Of a DNA stretch of 64,000 bases, positions 52,091 to 60,173 are shown in pieces; position 1 is the stretch's first letter; every line of letters starts with the position of its first letter. The stretch is from Streptomyces phaeoluteigriseus (GTDB lineage: Bacteria > Actinomycetota > Actinomycetes > Streptomycetales > Streptomycetaceae), in NCBI RefSeq assembly GCF_001896135.2, contig NZ_MPOH02000018.1, positions 23,194 to 87,193 on the forward strand, in the 5' to 3' direction. The notes beneath the pieces are model-generated. The model saw only the letters and a program-made list of their open reading frames with translations. It was not told the origin of the DNA and searched no databases. Both the position numbers and the translations under genes were made by a program.

Positions 52091-52654
52091 TCAGCGGCTC
52101 GCGTGCAGGGCGATCAGCAACTGCCACACCTGGTCGGCGATCTCGGCCGGACCGGCGTCCAGGAGGCCGTGCAGCCAGTCCGCGAGCACCCCGGCGAACG
52201 TGGCGGCGACGGCCGAGGCGACCAACGGCGCGTCCGCCGCGCCCGCCCGCTCACGCTCCCGCAGGCTGTACGCCCGCAGATCCCGGTGCAGCACCAGGCC
52301 CAGCGGCCCGCCGCCGCCCGGCGTCAACAGGGCCCGGTAGAGGGCCGCGTGCGGGGTCAGCGACGCGAAGAACTCCCCCAGCGCCGCCGGGGCGCGCACC
52401 GGATCGGGCCGCCCCCGCCAGGAGTGCAGCGCCTCCACCGCCTCGCGTACGACGTCCGCGCAGGCGTCGACCGCGAGGGCCTCCAGGTCGTCGTAGTGGA
52501 CGTAGAAGGTGGCCCGGCCGACGCCGGCCCGGCGGACCAGCGCGGCGACGCCGACCTCCGCCAGCGGCCGTTCGGCGCACTCGGCGAGGAGCGCGGTGCG
52601 CAGCCTTCCCCGGGTCCGGGCCGCCCGCGGGTCCTCGGGCTCGTCGCGGGTCAC
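52091..52654 (-). CDS. TetR-family regulator of the DUF1304 gene
   Basis: Protein of 187 residues. Helix-turn-helix: TRGRLRTALLAECAERPLAEV, then VAALVRRAGVGRATFYVHYDDLEAL. The C-terminal helices resemble the TetR_C_33-like group. The start overlaps the DUF1304 stop by GTGA, so it is co-translated from the same promoter that carries twin TGGACA-N2-TGTCCA repeats, implying autorepression. Confidence 0.88.
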   Translation of the reverse strand: MTRDEPEDPRAARTRGRLRTALLAECAERPLAEVGVAALVRRAGVGRATFYVHYDDLEALAVDACADVVREAVEALHSWRGRPDPVRAPAALGEFFASLTPHAALYRALLTPGGGGPLGLVLHRDLRAYSLRERERAGAADAPLVASAVAATFAGVLADWLHGLLDAGPAEIADQVWQLLIALHASR

Positions 52655-53013
52655 CGCGCGATCAGGACGGCGGCCAGGGCGAGGGCGCCGGGCAGCGCCT
52701 GCGCGACCAGGATCCGGCGGTTCGCCGTGGCCGCGCCGTAGACGCCCGCGACGATCACGCAGGACAGGAAGAACACCTGCGCCCGGAAGCCGGTCGGGTC
52801 ACCGGCGATCAGCCCCCAGACCAGGCCCGCGGCGAGAAAACCGTTGTAGAGCCCCTGGTTGGCGGCCAGCGGGGCGGTCGCCCGTGCCAGCTCCGCGTCG
52901 AACCCGTGGAGCGAGCGCCCCTGTTTCCTCTGCCACAGGAACATCTCCAGCACCAGGATGTAGAGATGAAGTGCGGCGACGAGCCCCACGAGAACACCGG
53001 CGACGGCTTCCAT
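52651..53013 (-). CDS. DUF1304 membrane protein
   Basis: Protein of 120 residues with about four hydrophobic segments (VAGVLVGLVAALHLYILVLEMFLW, NGFLAAGLVWGLIAG, VFFLSCVIVAGVYGAA and LPGALALAAVLIA), matching DUF1304 integral membrane proteins. The ATG at 53013 has GAGGAAG four bases upstream; ATG 53025 is an alternative. First gene of a two-gene operon with a TetR repressor. Function unknown, possibly a substrate-induced membrane protein. Confidence 0.82.
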   Translation of the reverse strand: MEAVAGVLVGLVAALHLYILVLEMFLWQRKQGRSLHGFDAELARATAPLAANQGLYNGFLAAGLVWGLIAGDPTGFRAQVFFLSCVIVAGVYGAATANRRILVAQALPGALALAAVLIAR

Positions 53014-53029
53014 CGACTTCCTCATTTCT

Positions 53030-53043
53030 TGGACAGGTGTCCA
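53030..53043. promoter_or_regulatory. TetR operator, copy 1
   Basis: TGGACA-GG-TGTCCA is a perfect 6-bp inverted repeat between the -10 and the DUF1304 start codon, placed about 7-20 bases after the expected start point. Confidence 0.75.
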
Positions 53044-53063
53044 TGACGGGGGCCCACTATAGC

Positions 53064-53077
53064 TGGACAGGTGTCCA
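53064..53077. promoter_or_regulatory. TetR operator, copy 2, in the promoter spacer
   Basis: A second identical TGGACA-GG-TGTCCA, centred 34 bases from the first. On the minus strand TATAGT (53061-53056) is the -10, so this copy lies between the -35 and -10. Two identical sites flanking the promoter point to tight autoregulation by the adjacent TetR protein. The following 180 bases to 53265 contain a reading frame without recognisable similarity (RRYLGP... and others) and no supported gene. Confidence 0.75.
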
Positions 53078-53265
53078 GGAAGTGCGCGCGGGCCGAGGTG
53101 GCCGCGTACATCGACGACACCGGCGCCGTCCGCTTCCCCGAACGGCCACGAACGGCACGGCTTCGGCGCCCACACCCTCGCCCTGCGCCGCTACCTGGGG
53201 CCGAGGCGCCGCCACCGGCCCGGCCAGACGCTGCGAGAGCGCCCCCCGGCGCCCACACTGGGATC

Positions 53266-53730
53266 ATGACCTCAGCACCCGGCCGCTCCCCGCAGCAGCG
53301 CAAGCGCGACACCCTGCACCGACTGGAACACGACGTCGACGCCTGGGTCGCCACGGCCGCCGAGGACGGCGGAGCGCCCCACCTGATCCCGCTCTCCTAC
53401 GTCTGGGACGGCGCGACCCTGCTCATCGCCACCCCGGCCGCCAGCCGCACCGCGCGGAACCTGAGTGCCACCCGGGTCGCCCGCCTCGGGATCGGCCCGA
53501 CCCGTGACGTCGTTCTCGTCGAGGGCTCCGCCCTGGCCGTGGAACCCGCCGACCTGCCGGAGGAGGACGCCGAGATCTTCGAGGCCAAGACCGGCTTCGA
53601 CCCGCGCGAACTGCACGAGCCCTACCTGTACTTCTACGTCCGGCCGCGCCGCGTCCAGGCCTGGCGCGACACCGACGCACCGCAGGGACGGGAGCTGATG
53701 CGGGACGGGGAGTGGCTGGTGGCCGACTGA
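53266..53730 (+). CDS. Pyridoxamine 5-phosphate oxidase-like flavin protein
   Basis: Protein of 154 residues with the split-barrel FMN-binding fold: DAWVATAAEDGGAPHLIPLSYVWDG, then ATPAASRTARNLSATRVARLGIG and a C-terminal YFYVRPRRVQAWRD. In actinobacteria this group includes F420- or FMN-dependent reductases and B6-like oxidases; substrate unknown. ATG at 53266 chosen because the upstream in-frame extension is proline/arginine-rich and without similarity. Confidence 0.8.
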   Translation: MTSAPGRSPQQRKRDTLHRLEHDVDAWVATAAEDGGAPHLIPLSYVWDGATLLIATPAASRTARNLSATRVARLGIGPTRDVVLVEGSALAVEPADLPEEDAEIFEAKTGFDPRELHEPYLYFYVRPRRVQAWRDTDAPQGRELMRDGEWLVAD

Positions 53731-53800
53731 ATCCGGGGTATCCGCAGGATTCGGGGGCGGCACGGGTCCGCCCCGCCACCGACCCTCGCGGAGGAGAGAC

Positions 53801-54193
53801 ATGGCACTGGTGAAAGCGGGCATCGTGGTGCTCGACTGCGCCGAGCCCGAGAAGCTCGCCGAGTTCTACAAGGGCCTGCTGGACACCGAGGAGACCGAGG
53901 CGAACGCCAACCTCGTGGAGATCACGGGCACCGCCGGTATCCGGCTGGCCTTCCGGCGCGACGTGAACGCGACCCCGCCGAGCTGGCCCCGCCCGGAGAA
54001 CTCCCTCCAGGCCCACCTCGAGTTCCTGGTGGAGGATCTCGACGAGGCGGAACGCCGGATCGTGGGCCTCGGCGGACGCTCCCTGGAGACCAGGGGTGCC
54101 CACGGCCCGCTCGAGGAACGCCAGTACGCGGACCCGGCCGGGCACTCGTTCACCCTGCGCCTTCGGCCGTCCACCGCACCCAAGCAGGACTGA
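53801..54193 (+). CDS. VOC-family (glyoxalase-like) protein
   Basis: Protein of 130 residues in the vicinal-oxygen-chelate fold: KAGIVVLDCAEPEKLAEFYKGLL (beta-alpha start), a second half EFLVEDLDEAERRIVGLGG, and YADPAGHSFTLRL. Metal ligands are not all obvious, so it may be a dioxygenase/glyoxalase relative or a resistance protein. Preceded by GGAGGAGAG. Ends tail to tail with the DUF4235 gene, with a hairpin between them. Confidence 0.82.
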   Translation: MALVKAGIVVLDCAEPEKLAEFYKGLLDTEETEANANLVEITGTAGIRLAFRRDVNATPPSWPRPENSLQAHLEFLVEDLDEAERRIVGLGGRSLETRGAHGPLEERQYADPAGHSFTLRLRPSTAPKQD

Positions 54194-54199
54194 GCGGGG

Positions 54200-54224
54200 G
54201 TGCCGCCCCGCACCGGGGCGGCAC
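54200..54224. terminator. Bidirectional terminator hairpin between VOC and DUF4235 genes
   Basis: GTGCCGCCCCG (54200-54210), a 3-base loop and CGGGGCGGCAC (54214-54224) form a perfect 11-bp stem between two convergent genes. No T run, as usual in this genus. Confidence 0.6.
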
Positions 54225-54235
54225 GCCCGCGTCCG

Positions 54236-54532
54236 TCAGTCCCGGCCGCCCTTCTCCTTGGCGGGCCACACACCGGTCGACCTCTCGATGGCCTTCGCGC
54301 CGGTACGGTCCGCCGCGCTGCGCACCGCGGCGAAGATCGCCCCCTGGATCGCCGCCGCCAGGATGACCTCACCCCAACCGCGGTCCCGGTCCAGCGCGTC
54401 CGGCGCGTTGTCCTCCTTGCGGACAACCTTCCAGACCTTGCGGAAGGCCATCCCCGCCAGCGCGCCACTGGCCCAGCCGAAGACGAATCCGACGGGCTGG
54501 TAGACGAGCGGGAGCTTCTGCTTCTTGCCCAC
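54236..54532 (-). CDS. DUF4235 membrane protein
   Basis: Protein of 98 residues. Hydrophobic segments VYQPVGFVFGWASGALAGMAF and GEVILAAAIQGAIFAAVRSAAD flank a charged loop, matching the DUF4235 family of small actinobacterial membrane proteins of unknown function. ATG at 54532 with AGGAGGT-like AGGAG upstream (on the minus strand). Followed by the GST gene on the right but with a gap. Confidence 0.82.
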   Translation of the reverse strand: MGKKQKLPLVYQPVGFVFGWASGALAGMAFRKVWKVVRKEDNAPDALDRDRGWGEVILAAAIQGAIFAAVRSAADRTGAKAIERSTGVWPAKEKGGRD

Positions 54533-54563
54533 AAGTACCTCCTGTGTGTGTAAGGGGAGTGAG

Positions 54564-55582
54564 TCAGGGCCTGCCGAGAGGCGGGACCTCTTCGTCCGGC
54601 CGTACCGGACCGGGCGGCGTCCCGTCGCCGAACGGCCGTCCGCCGAGCCGCTCCCGGTGGTGCGGGCTCAGCCAGCCGGACAGGTCGGGTCCGAGGGGGA
54701 CGATCCGGGTCGGGTTGATGCCGGTGTGGACCTGGTGGTAGTGGCGCTTGATGTGATCGAAGTCGACGGTGTCACCGAACCCGGGCGTCTGGAAGAGGTC
54801 GCGGGCGTACGCCCACAGGACCTCGTTCTCCGCCAGTTTCCACCGGTTGCACTTGAAGTGGCCGTGGTACACGGCGTCGAACCGCACCAGTGTGGTGAAC
54901 AGCCGGATGTCCGCCTCGGTGATCGTGTCGCCGACGAGATACCGCTGACCGGCCAGCCGGGACGCCAGCGACTCCAGCCGCCGGAAGACCGCCGCGCAGG
55001 CCCCCTCGTACTCGTCCTGTTCGGCGGCGAACCCCGCCCGGTACACACCGTTGTTGACGTCCTCGTACACCTCGGCCATGACCGCGTCGATCTCGTCGCG
55101 CAGCGGCTCCGGATAGAGGTCGGGCGCCCCGTCCCGGTGCAGGGCCCTCCACTCGGTGGCGAGATCGAGGGTGATCCTCTGGTAGTCGTTCGTGACCAGT
55201 TTCCCGTCGGTGACGTCCACGATCGCCGGCACGCTCACCCCGCCGGGGTGGTCCTTCTCGCGCCGCTCATAGGCCTCGGCGAGGAAGCGGATGCCGAGCA
55301 CCGGGTCCCGGCCGTCGGGGTCGAGGGTGAACCGCCAGCTGCGGTCGTCCTGGACCGGGTCGGTGATCGCCATCGACAGCGCGTCCTCCAGCCCGAGCAG
55401 CCGCCGCGAGATCACCGCCCGGCTCGCCCACGGACAGGCGCGGCTGACGACCAGGCGGTAGCGGCCGCCGCCACGGGCCACCCGTCGCGGCCGTCCGCGG
55501 TGATCCGGTCGGCGAAGTGGCTCTTGGACCGCTTGAACGCCTTGTGCCCGTAGGCGCTGTTGCCGTCGTCCCGGCCCGCCAT
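54564..55582 (-). pseudogene. Glutathionyl-hydroquinone reductase-like GST (omega/xi class), one frame change
   Basis: Protein of about 340 residues. ATG 55582 leads to MAGRDDGNSAYGHKAF; at 55463-55472 one base is missing and the next frame gives VAAGRYRLVVSRACPWASR, with the CPWA active-site cysteine of the YqjG/ECM4 group. The C-terminal helical domain has RYLVGDTITEADIRLFTTL. These enzymes reduce glutathionyl-hydroquinones; streptomycetes use mycothiol, so a mycothiol-linked role is likely. Defect is a single base. Confidence 0.8.
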
Positions 55583-55754
55583 GGTTCCTCCCGGTCGTGG
55601 TGTGTACGGGGCTCGCTCACACCGCGTTCCCCGATTTCCGCCGACCGCACGGTATGACTCCGAACGGCTGGGGCAGTCGGCCGAAGTGACTGGGACGACC
55701 TCGCAAGGCGCGACGGCGAAAGGCACGACAAGGAAGGACGGGATGTCGCGAGTC

Positions 55755-55824
55755 CCGCCCTCGGAAAGTCCGCCCTCGGAAGCCTCGACCTCCGAAGCTC
55801 CGCCCTCGGAAAGTCCGCCCTCGG
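55755..55824. repeat. 25-bp direct repeat in the cation transporter leader
   Basis: A 25-base block beginning CCGCCCTCGGAAAGTCCGCC occurs exactly at 55755-55779 and 55800-55824. In one frame it encodes PSESPPSE repeats. It lies just upstream of the cation transporter frame. Confidence 0.65.
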
Positions 55825-55881
55825 CGGGCCCGGCCGCGCGGAGCACCGCCGGGCCGCGAGGACCGCAGGACACGCGTCACC

Positions 55882-56802
55882 GTGCTGGTGGCCCTCGCGG
55901 CCAACCTGGTCATCGCGGTCGCCAAGCTGGTCGGCGGTCTGCTCGCGGGCTCCCCCGCGCTGTTGTCCGAGGCGGCGCACTCCGTCGCCGACAGCCTCAA
56001 CGAGGTCTTCCTGCTCGCCGCGCTCCGCCGCAGCCGCCGCCCCGCCGACCGCCGGCACCCCTTCGGCTACGGCAAGGAACGCTTCTTCTGGTCGCTCCTC
56101 GCGGCCGTGGGCATCTTCGTCATGGGCGGCTGCTTCTCCTTCTTCCAGGGCGTCGAGGCCCTGCGGACCGACGCCGAGGAGAAGTTCGGCGGCTATGTGG
56201 CCGGCCTGATCGTGCTCGGTGTGGCCCTTCTCGCGGAGGGTGCCTCACTGTCGCGGGCCCTGCACCAGGCGCGCCGGCAGGGCGACGGCGTCGCGGGCCT
56301 GCGCGACCCGGCCCTGCGCACGGTCCTCGCCGAGGACGGCACCGCGGTGCTCGGCGTCACCCTCGCCGCGGCCGGCATGGTCCTGCACATGGTCACCGGC
56401 CAGGTGGTGTGGGAGGCGTCCGCCTCGCTGGCGATCGGCGCGCTCCTCGTCTGCGTCGCCTTCGGCCTCGGCCGCGAGGCCCGCGACCAGCTGATCGGCG
56501 AGGCCGCCGACCCCGAGACCGCCGACCGGATCCGTGCCCTGCTGGCCGCGCAGCCGGAGATCGACAGCGTGGTGGGGCTGTTCACGATGCGGACGGGTGT
56601 GGACTCGGTCCTGGTGGCGGCCCGCGTCGACCTGGTGCCCGGCCTGGACAGCGAGCGCGTCGAGGAGGTCGCGATGCGCATCAAGCGGTCCGTCGCCGGT
56701 GTCGTCCCCGAGGCGGACCAGATCTTCCTCGACGTGACCGACCGACCCGCACGGGAGCACGACGAAAGCCCCGCCGCGACGGGGGAACGCGGCGGGGCCT
56801 GA
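55882..56802 (+). CDS. Cation diffusion facilitator (CDF) family transporter
   Basis: Protein of 306 residues from GTG 55882. Hydrophobic segments start at VALAANLVIAVAKLVGGLLAG, followed by SPALLSEAAHSVADSLNEVF (the family SxxxxxEAAHSxxD metal site), HPFGYGKERFFWSLL and two further pairs; the C-terminal domain EPEIDSVVGLFTMRTG is the CDF cytoplasmic part. A divalent-metal exporter (Zn, Mn or Fe). An ATG at 55743 would add a repeat-rich N-terminus (PPSESPPSEAS) if one extra base near 55850 is removed; the natural start may be there. Confidence 0.82.
   Translation: MLVALAANLVIAVAKLVGGLLAGSPALLSEAAHSVADSLNEVFLLAALRRSRRPADRRHPFGYGKERFFWSLLAAVGIFVMGGCFSFFQGVEALRTDAEEKFGGYVAGLIVLGVALLAEGASLSRALHQARRQGDGVAGLRDPALRTVLAEDGTAVLGVTLAAAGMVLHMVTGQVVWEASASLAIGALLVCVAFGLGREARDQLIGEAADPETADRIRALLAAQPEIDSVVGLFTMRTGVDSVLVAARVDLVPGLDSERVEEVAMRIKRSVAGVVPEADQIFLDVTDRPAREHDESPAATGERGGA
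56768..56798. terminator. Hairpin overlapping the end of the CDF transporter gene
   Basis: GCCCCGCCGCG (56768-56778) and its exact complement CGCGGCGGGGC (56788-56798) form an 11-bp stem just before the stop codon of the transporter. Likely a terminator formed within the last codons; no T run. Confidence 0.55.
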
Positions 56803-56887
56803 CATTCGACTGCCCGGCACGGAGACGTCCATGCCTGTCGCGGACAGATTTTTCTACGGGATTTCCGGCGAACGCCGGCCGGGCGGG

Positions 56888-57340
56888 TCAGTGCGGCTGG
56901 TCGACCGGCTCCAGGACGAAGACCGGAATCTCTCGCTCCGTCCTCTTCTGGTAGTCGGCGTACGGCGGGTACGCGGCGACCGCGCGCTCCCACCACCGCG
57001 CCTTATCCTCGCCGGTCACCTCACGGGCCCTCATGTCCTGCTTCACCGGCCCGTCCTGGAGTTCCACGCGGGGATCGGCCTTCACGTTGAAGTACCAGAC
57101 CGGATGCCTGGGTGCCCCGCCCAGCGAGGCGACCGCGGCGTAGCGCCCCTCGTGCTCCACCCGCATCAGGGGTGACTTGCGGATCTTCCCGCTCCTCGCC
57201 CCCACCGTCGTCAGGACAATCACGGGCCTCTTGGTGTTCTGGAGCGTGGTCCCCTCGGTGCCCCCGGAGCTCTCGTACAACTCCACCTGCTCACGCACCC
57301 ACTGGGTCGGACTCGGCTCGTACTCGCCCTCGAGAGGCAT
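56888..57340 (-). CDS. F420-dependent nitroreductase-family (DDN-like) protein
   Basis: Protein of 150 residues of the deazaflavin-dependent nitroreductase group (split barrel): VIVLTTVGARSGKIRKSPLMRVEHEG, then AAVASLGGAPRHPVWYFNVKADPRVELQDG. These bind F420 in actinobacteria and reduce quinones or nitro compounds. ATG at 57340. Followed on the left by the CDF gene tail to tail. Substrate not known. Confidence 0.85.
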   Translation of the reverse strand: MPLEGEYEPSPTQWVREQVELYESSGGTEGTTLQNTKRPVIVLTTVGARSGKIRKSPLMRVEHEGRYAAVASLGGAPRHPVWYFNVKADPRVELQDGPVKQDMRAREVTGEDKARWWERAVAAYPPYADYQKRTEREIPVFVLEPVDQPH

Positions 57341-57427
57341 GACACCGTTCCCTTCGTCACATCGTCGTCGACCGGCTCTGCCTTCAACACTGGCACCGGC
57401 GCGTTTCATCCGCCGCCCGAAGCACTG

Positions 57428-58051
57428 TCAACCGGCCATGCGCACGGCCAGCACCGTCATCACCCCGCTCGACACGAGCGCCGTCACCAGCCGCCCCCGG
57501 TGACCGGTCAGCGCCCGCCCCAGCAGGGCGCCGCCCCCGGCGAGCAGCACCTGCCAGCTCGCGGACGCGGCGAAGGCCGCCAGGACGAACACGCCCTGCT
57601 CAAGGGGGCGTACGGCGTCCGCGGTGCCGGTTCCGAGGACGAGCGCCGCGAAGTAGATCACGGTGGTCGGGTTGAGCAGGGTCAGCCCCAGCAGGCTGAG
57701 GAAGGCCCGCGCCGGGCTCGGCGGGGGAGGAGCGACCCGGGTGGTGAGCCGGTGGGCGCGGTAGCGGCGAACGGCCGTCGTCGCGCCCCGGACCGCGAGG
57801 GCCAGCAGCACCAGGGCCGACGCCCAGCGCAGCGGACCGAGCACGGGGCGCAGCGCGGCGGCCACGGCCGAGCCGCCGACGGTGGCGAGGAGGGCGTAGA
57901 TCCCGTCGGCGGTGGCCACGCCGAGCGCGGCGCACACGCCGGTGCGCAGGGAGGTCCGGGCGGTGAGGGAGACGAGGTAGGTCCCGACCGCGCCGACGGG
58001 TACGGCGATGCCGTATCCGGCGATCAGGCCGGCGACGAGCGCGGCCGTCAC
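57428..58051 (-). CDS. LysE-family amino-acid exporter
   Basis: Protein of 207 residues with six predicted membrane helices: LVAGLIAGYGIAVPVGAVGTYLV, GVATADGIYALLATVGGSAVAA, ASALVLLALAVRGATT, then SPARAFLSLLGLTLLNPTTVIYFAALVLG and FVLAAFAASASWQVLLAGGGALL. LTLLNPTTVIYF is a LysE signature. A GTG start at 58051 is preceded on the same strand by an overlapping 35-codon frame ending at the start, which could be a small leader or an artefact. Exports amino acids or similar. Confidence 0.82.
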   Translation of the reverse strand: MTAALVAGLIAGYGIAVPVGAVGTYLVSLTARTSLRTGVCAALGVATADGIYALLATVGGSAVAAALRPVLGPLRWASALVLLALAVRGATTAVRRYRAHRLTTRVAPPPPSPARAFLSLLGLTLLNPTTVIYFAALVLGTGTADAVRPLEQGVFVLAAFAASASWQVLLAGGGALLGRALTGHRGRLVTALVSSGVMTVLAVRMAG

Positions 58052-58238
58052 GGGCGCGCGGGCTCGGGCCTCCGGGGGACGCCGGGCCGCTGCTGGAGGC
58101 GCGCCGCGAGGACGGCGGCGGACAGCGGCGGCAGGTGGGCGATGAGCATGGGCATGGGCAGATCGTGCGTGCGGACGCGGCGTCATGGCAACGGGTTTTT
58201 CCGGACCGTGGGGCGGCGGCCGGAGCGCCGCCCGGGTC

Positions 58239-59421
58239 CTAGCGCATGAGCGCGCAGACGAAGTCCTCCTGGATCGCACGCAGCCGTGCCAACCGGGCGG
58301 GAGCCTGGTCCTCGTTGATCTGGGCGGTGACGGTGAACGTCAGCGAGCGGCGGCCGTCCGGGGTCGCGGCGATCAGCTGCGTGTAGCCGGGGAAGTTGCC
58401 GGTGTGGCCCAGTACGACACCGCACCGGGTCGCGTAGCGGAAGATCGCCAGCCCCGCCATGTTCCGTCCCGGCCCCGCTGGCTCCGACGCGCCGGCGACC
58501 CACCGGCGCTGCTCCCGCACGAGGGCCCGGTCGTACAGCGCCCCGGGCGCGTAGCCCCGGATGAAGCGGGTCATGTCGGCCGGCGTGGAGATGATCCCAC
58601 CGGACGCCCACACGCCCGAGGCGCTGAGGATCTCGCTGACGTCCTCCGGGGGCGGCGGGGTCACGTCGTACCCGTGCAGATGGGGCTCGGGCATCCGGTG
58701 GCCCAGCGGCAGGCTCGTGTCGCGCAGTTCCAGCGGCCGGTACACGAGGTCACGCAACAGTCGCTCGTACGGCGTGCCGGTGGCGGCCTCCGCCATCAGC
58801 GCGACGGCGATGTTGTCCGAGTTGGAGTACAGATACCGGCTGCCGGGCCGGAAGAGCAGGGGCTCGTCGGCGACGTGGTCGAGCAGGCGGCGGGGGTCGA
58901 AACGATGCCGCGGGTCGGCCGTCAGCACGCGGAGGAACCCGGCGTCCCGCGTGTAGTCGGGCAGGCCGCTGGTGTGGTTCAGCAACTGCCGCAGCGTCAC
59001 CGCGCCCCAGGCGGCGGGCAGCCGGGGCAGTCGCTCGCGCAGGCGATCGTCCAGATCCAGGGCGCGGCGGTCGACGAGGCTCAGCGCCACCGCGCCGCTG
59101 AAGGCCTTCGCCGTGCTCGCGATCCGCATGTGGTCGTCGGGCCGGGGCGGGCGGCCCGTCTCCAGGTCGGCCACGCCCGCCCGCAGGACACGGGTCCCGG
59201 AGTCCCGCCGCAGTACGGCGATGACGCCGGGCGGCCCGCCCGGACCACGGACGAAATCCTCGATCCGGCGCTGCAGCGAGCGGTCGGCGTCCGGGCGCCC
59301 GGCGACGCCCGCGCCCGGTGCCGGCGGACGCGACGACGGGGGCCAGCGCCCCCAGGCACAGGGCGAGCACGGACACGGCCCGCAGCCGACGGCGGCGGGG
59401 TGGTACGCAGGGCAGGGACAT
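58239..59421 (-). pseudogene. Secreted serine beta-lactamase-like hydrolase, one frame change
   Basis: Class C/D-Ala-D-Ala carboxypeptidase-like protein. ATG 59421 gives a signal peptide (RRRRLRAVSVLALCLGALAPVVASA). Near 59315 an extra base in a GGG run breaks the frame; removing it gives AGVAGRPDADRSLQRRIEDFVRG, then the active site STAK (SxxK), YSNSDN (YxN) and GHTGN (KTG-like), typical of secreted penicillin-interacting hydrolases. Long enough for the family (about 390 residues). The break is an insertion here, unlike the others. Confidence 0.78.
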
Positions 59422-59560
59422 CAGGGCTCCCGGAGGCGGCGGACAGTACCGGTGCCCAAGCCTTCCGGCGCCGTCCGGCTCGCGCCCGCCGCGTTGCTGC
59501 ACCCGGCCCAGCGCACCGGTCCCCGAGGGTCCGCCCGCGCCCCTTCAGTAGGGTGCGGAC

Positions 59561-60076
59561 GTGACCGCACAGGACGAGAACCCGCCCTTCCTCTACGTCG
59601 TCGTCTGTGCCGCGGGCATCGCCGCGGACGTCGGCAAGCTGATCACCGCCGCACAGGAGCGCGAGTGGCACGTGGGTGTCATCGCCACGCCCGTCGCGAT
59701 GAACGGCTTCTTCGACACGGCCGCCGTGGAGGCGCGGACCGGCCGGCCGATCCGCTCGGCCTGGCGGCGGCCCGGCGAACCGCGGCCGTTCCCCGATCCC
59801 GACGCGGTCGTCGTCGCCCCGGCCACCTTCAACACGGTCAACAAATGGGCGGCCGGCATCGCCGACACCCTCGCCCTGGCCACCCTGTCCGAGGCGGCCG
59901 GCCTCGGCGTTCCCATCGGCGTCCTGCCCTGCGTCTCCGACGCGCTGGCGGGCCACCCCGCCTACCAGGAGAGCCTGATACGGCTGCGCGGGATGGGCGT
60001 CCGGTTCGGGCACCCCCACGACGGCGGCGAGGGCGGGGAGTTCGGCTGGGAGCGGGTGCTCGACCTCGTCGAGTGA
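59561..60076 (+). CDS. Flavoprotein of the phosphopantothenoylcysteine-decarboxylase fold
   Basis: Protein of 171 residues: VVVCAAGIAADVGKLITAAQE, then GVIATPVAMNGFF, VVVAPATFNTVNKWAAGIADTLAL and GVPIGVLPCVSDALAGH. This is the single-domain flavoprotein (CoaC/Dfp-like) fold that binds FMN. CoaC itself is part of Dfp, so this stand-alone copy is more likely a decarboxylase for another substrate or a peptidyl-type flavoprotein. GTG start at 59561, preceded by TAGGGT. Confidence 0.8.
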   Translation: MTAQDENPPFLYVVVCAAGIAADVGKLITAAQEREWHVGVIATPVAMNGFFDTAAVEARTGRPIRSAWRRPGEPRPFPDPDAVVVAPATFNTVNKWAAGIADTLALATLSEAAGLGVPIGVLPCVSDALAGHPAYQESLIRLRGMGVRFGHPHDGGEGGEFGWERVLDLVE

Positions 60077-60173
60077 GCCGGACGGCGACGACCGCGACCG
60101 GCCCCCGCCGGTGCGGGGCGGCCGATATTCTGCGCACTCGTCCGTATCCCCACCGACGTCAGGAGCGGCCAGG

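Noticed and set aside
53082..53265. Reading frame between the TetR operators and the flavin-protein gene
   Set aside because: It contains RRYLGP-like pieces but no recognisable family, and no good start or ribosome binding site. Could be another remnant; not strong enough to list.
58048..58155. 35-codon frame ending at the LysE start codon
   Set aside because: No similarity and no ribosome binding site; the GTGA overlap could be chance. Mentioned in the LysE entry only.
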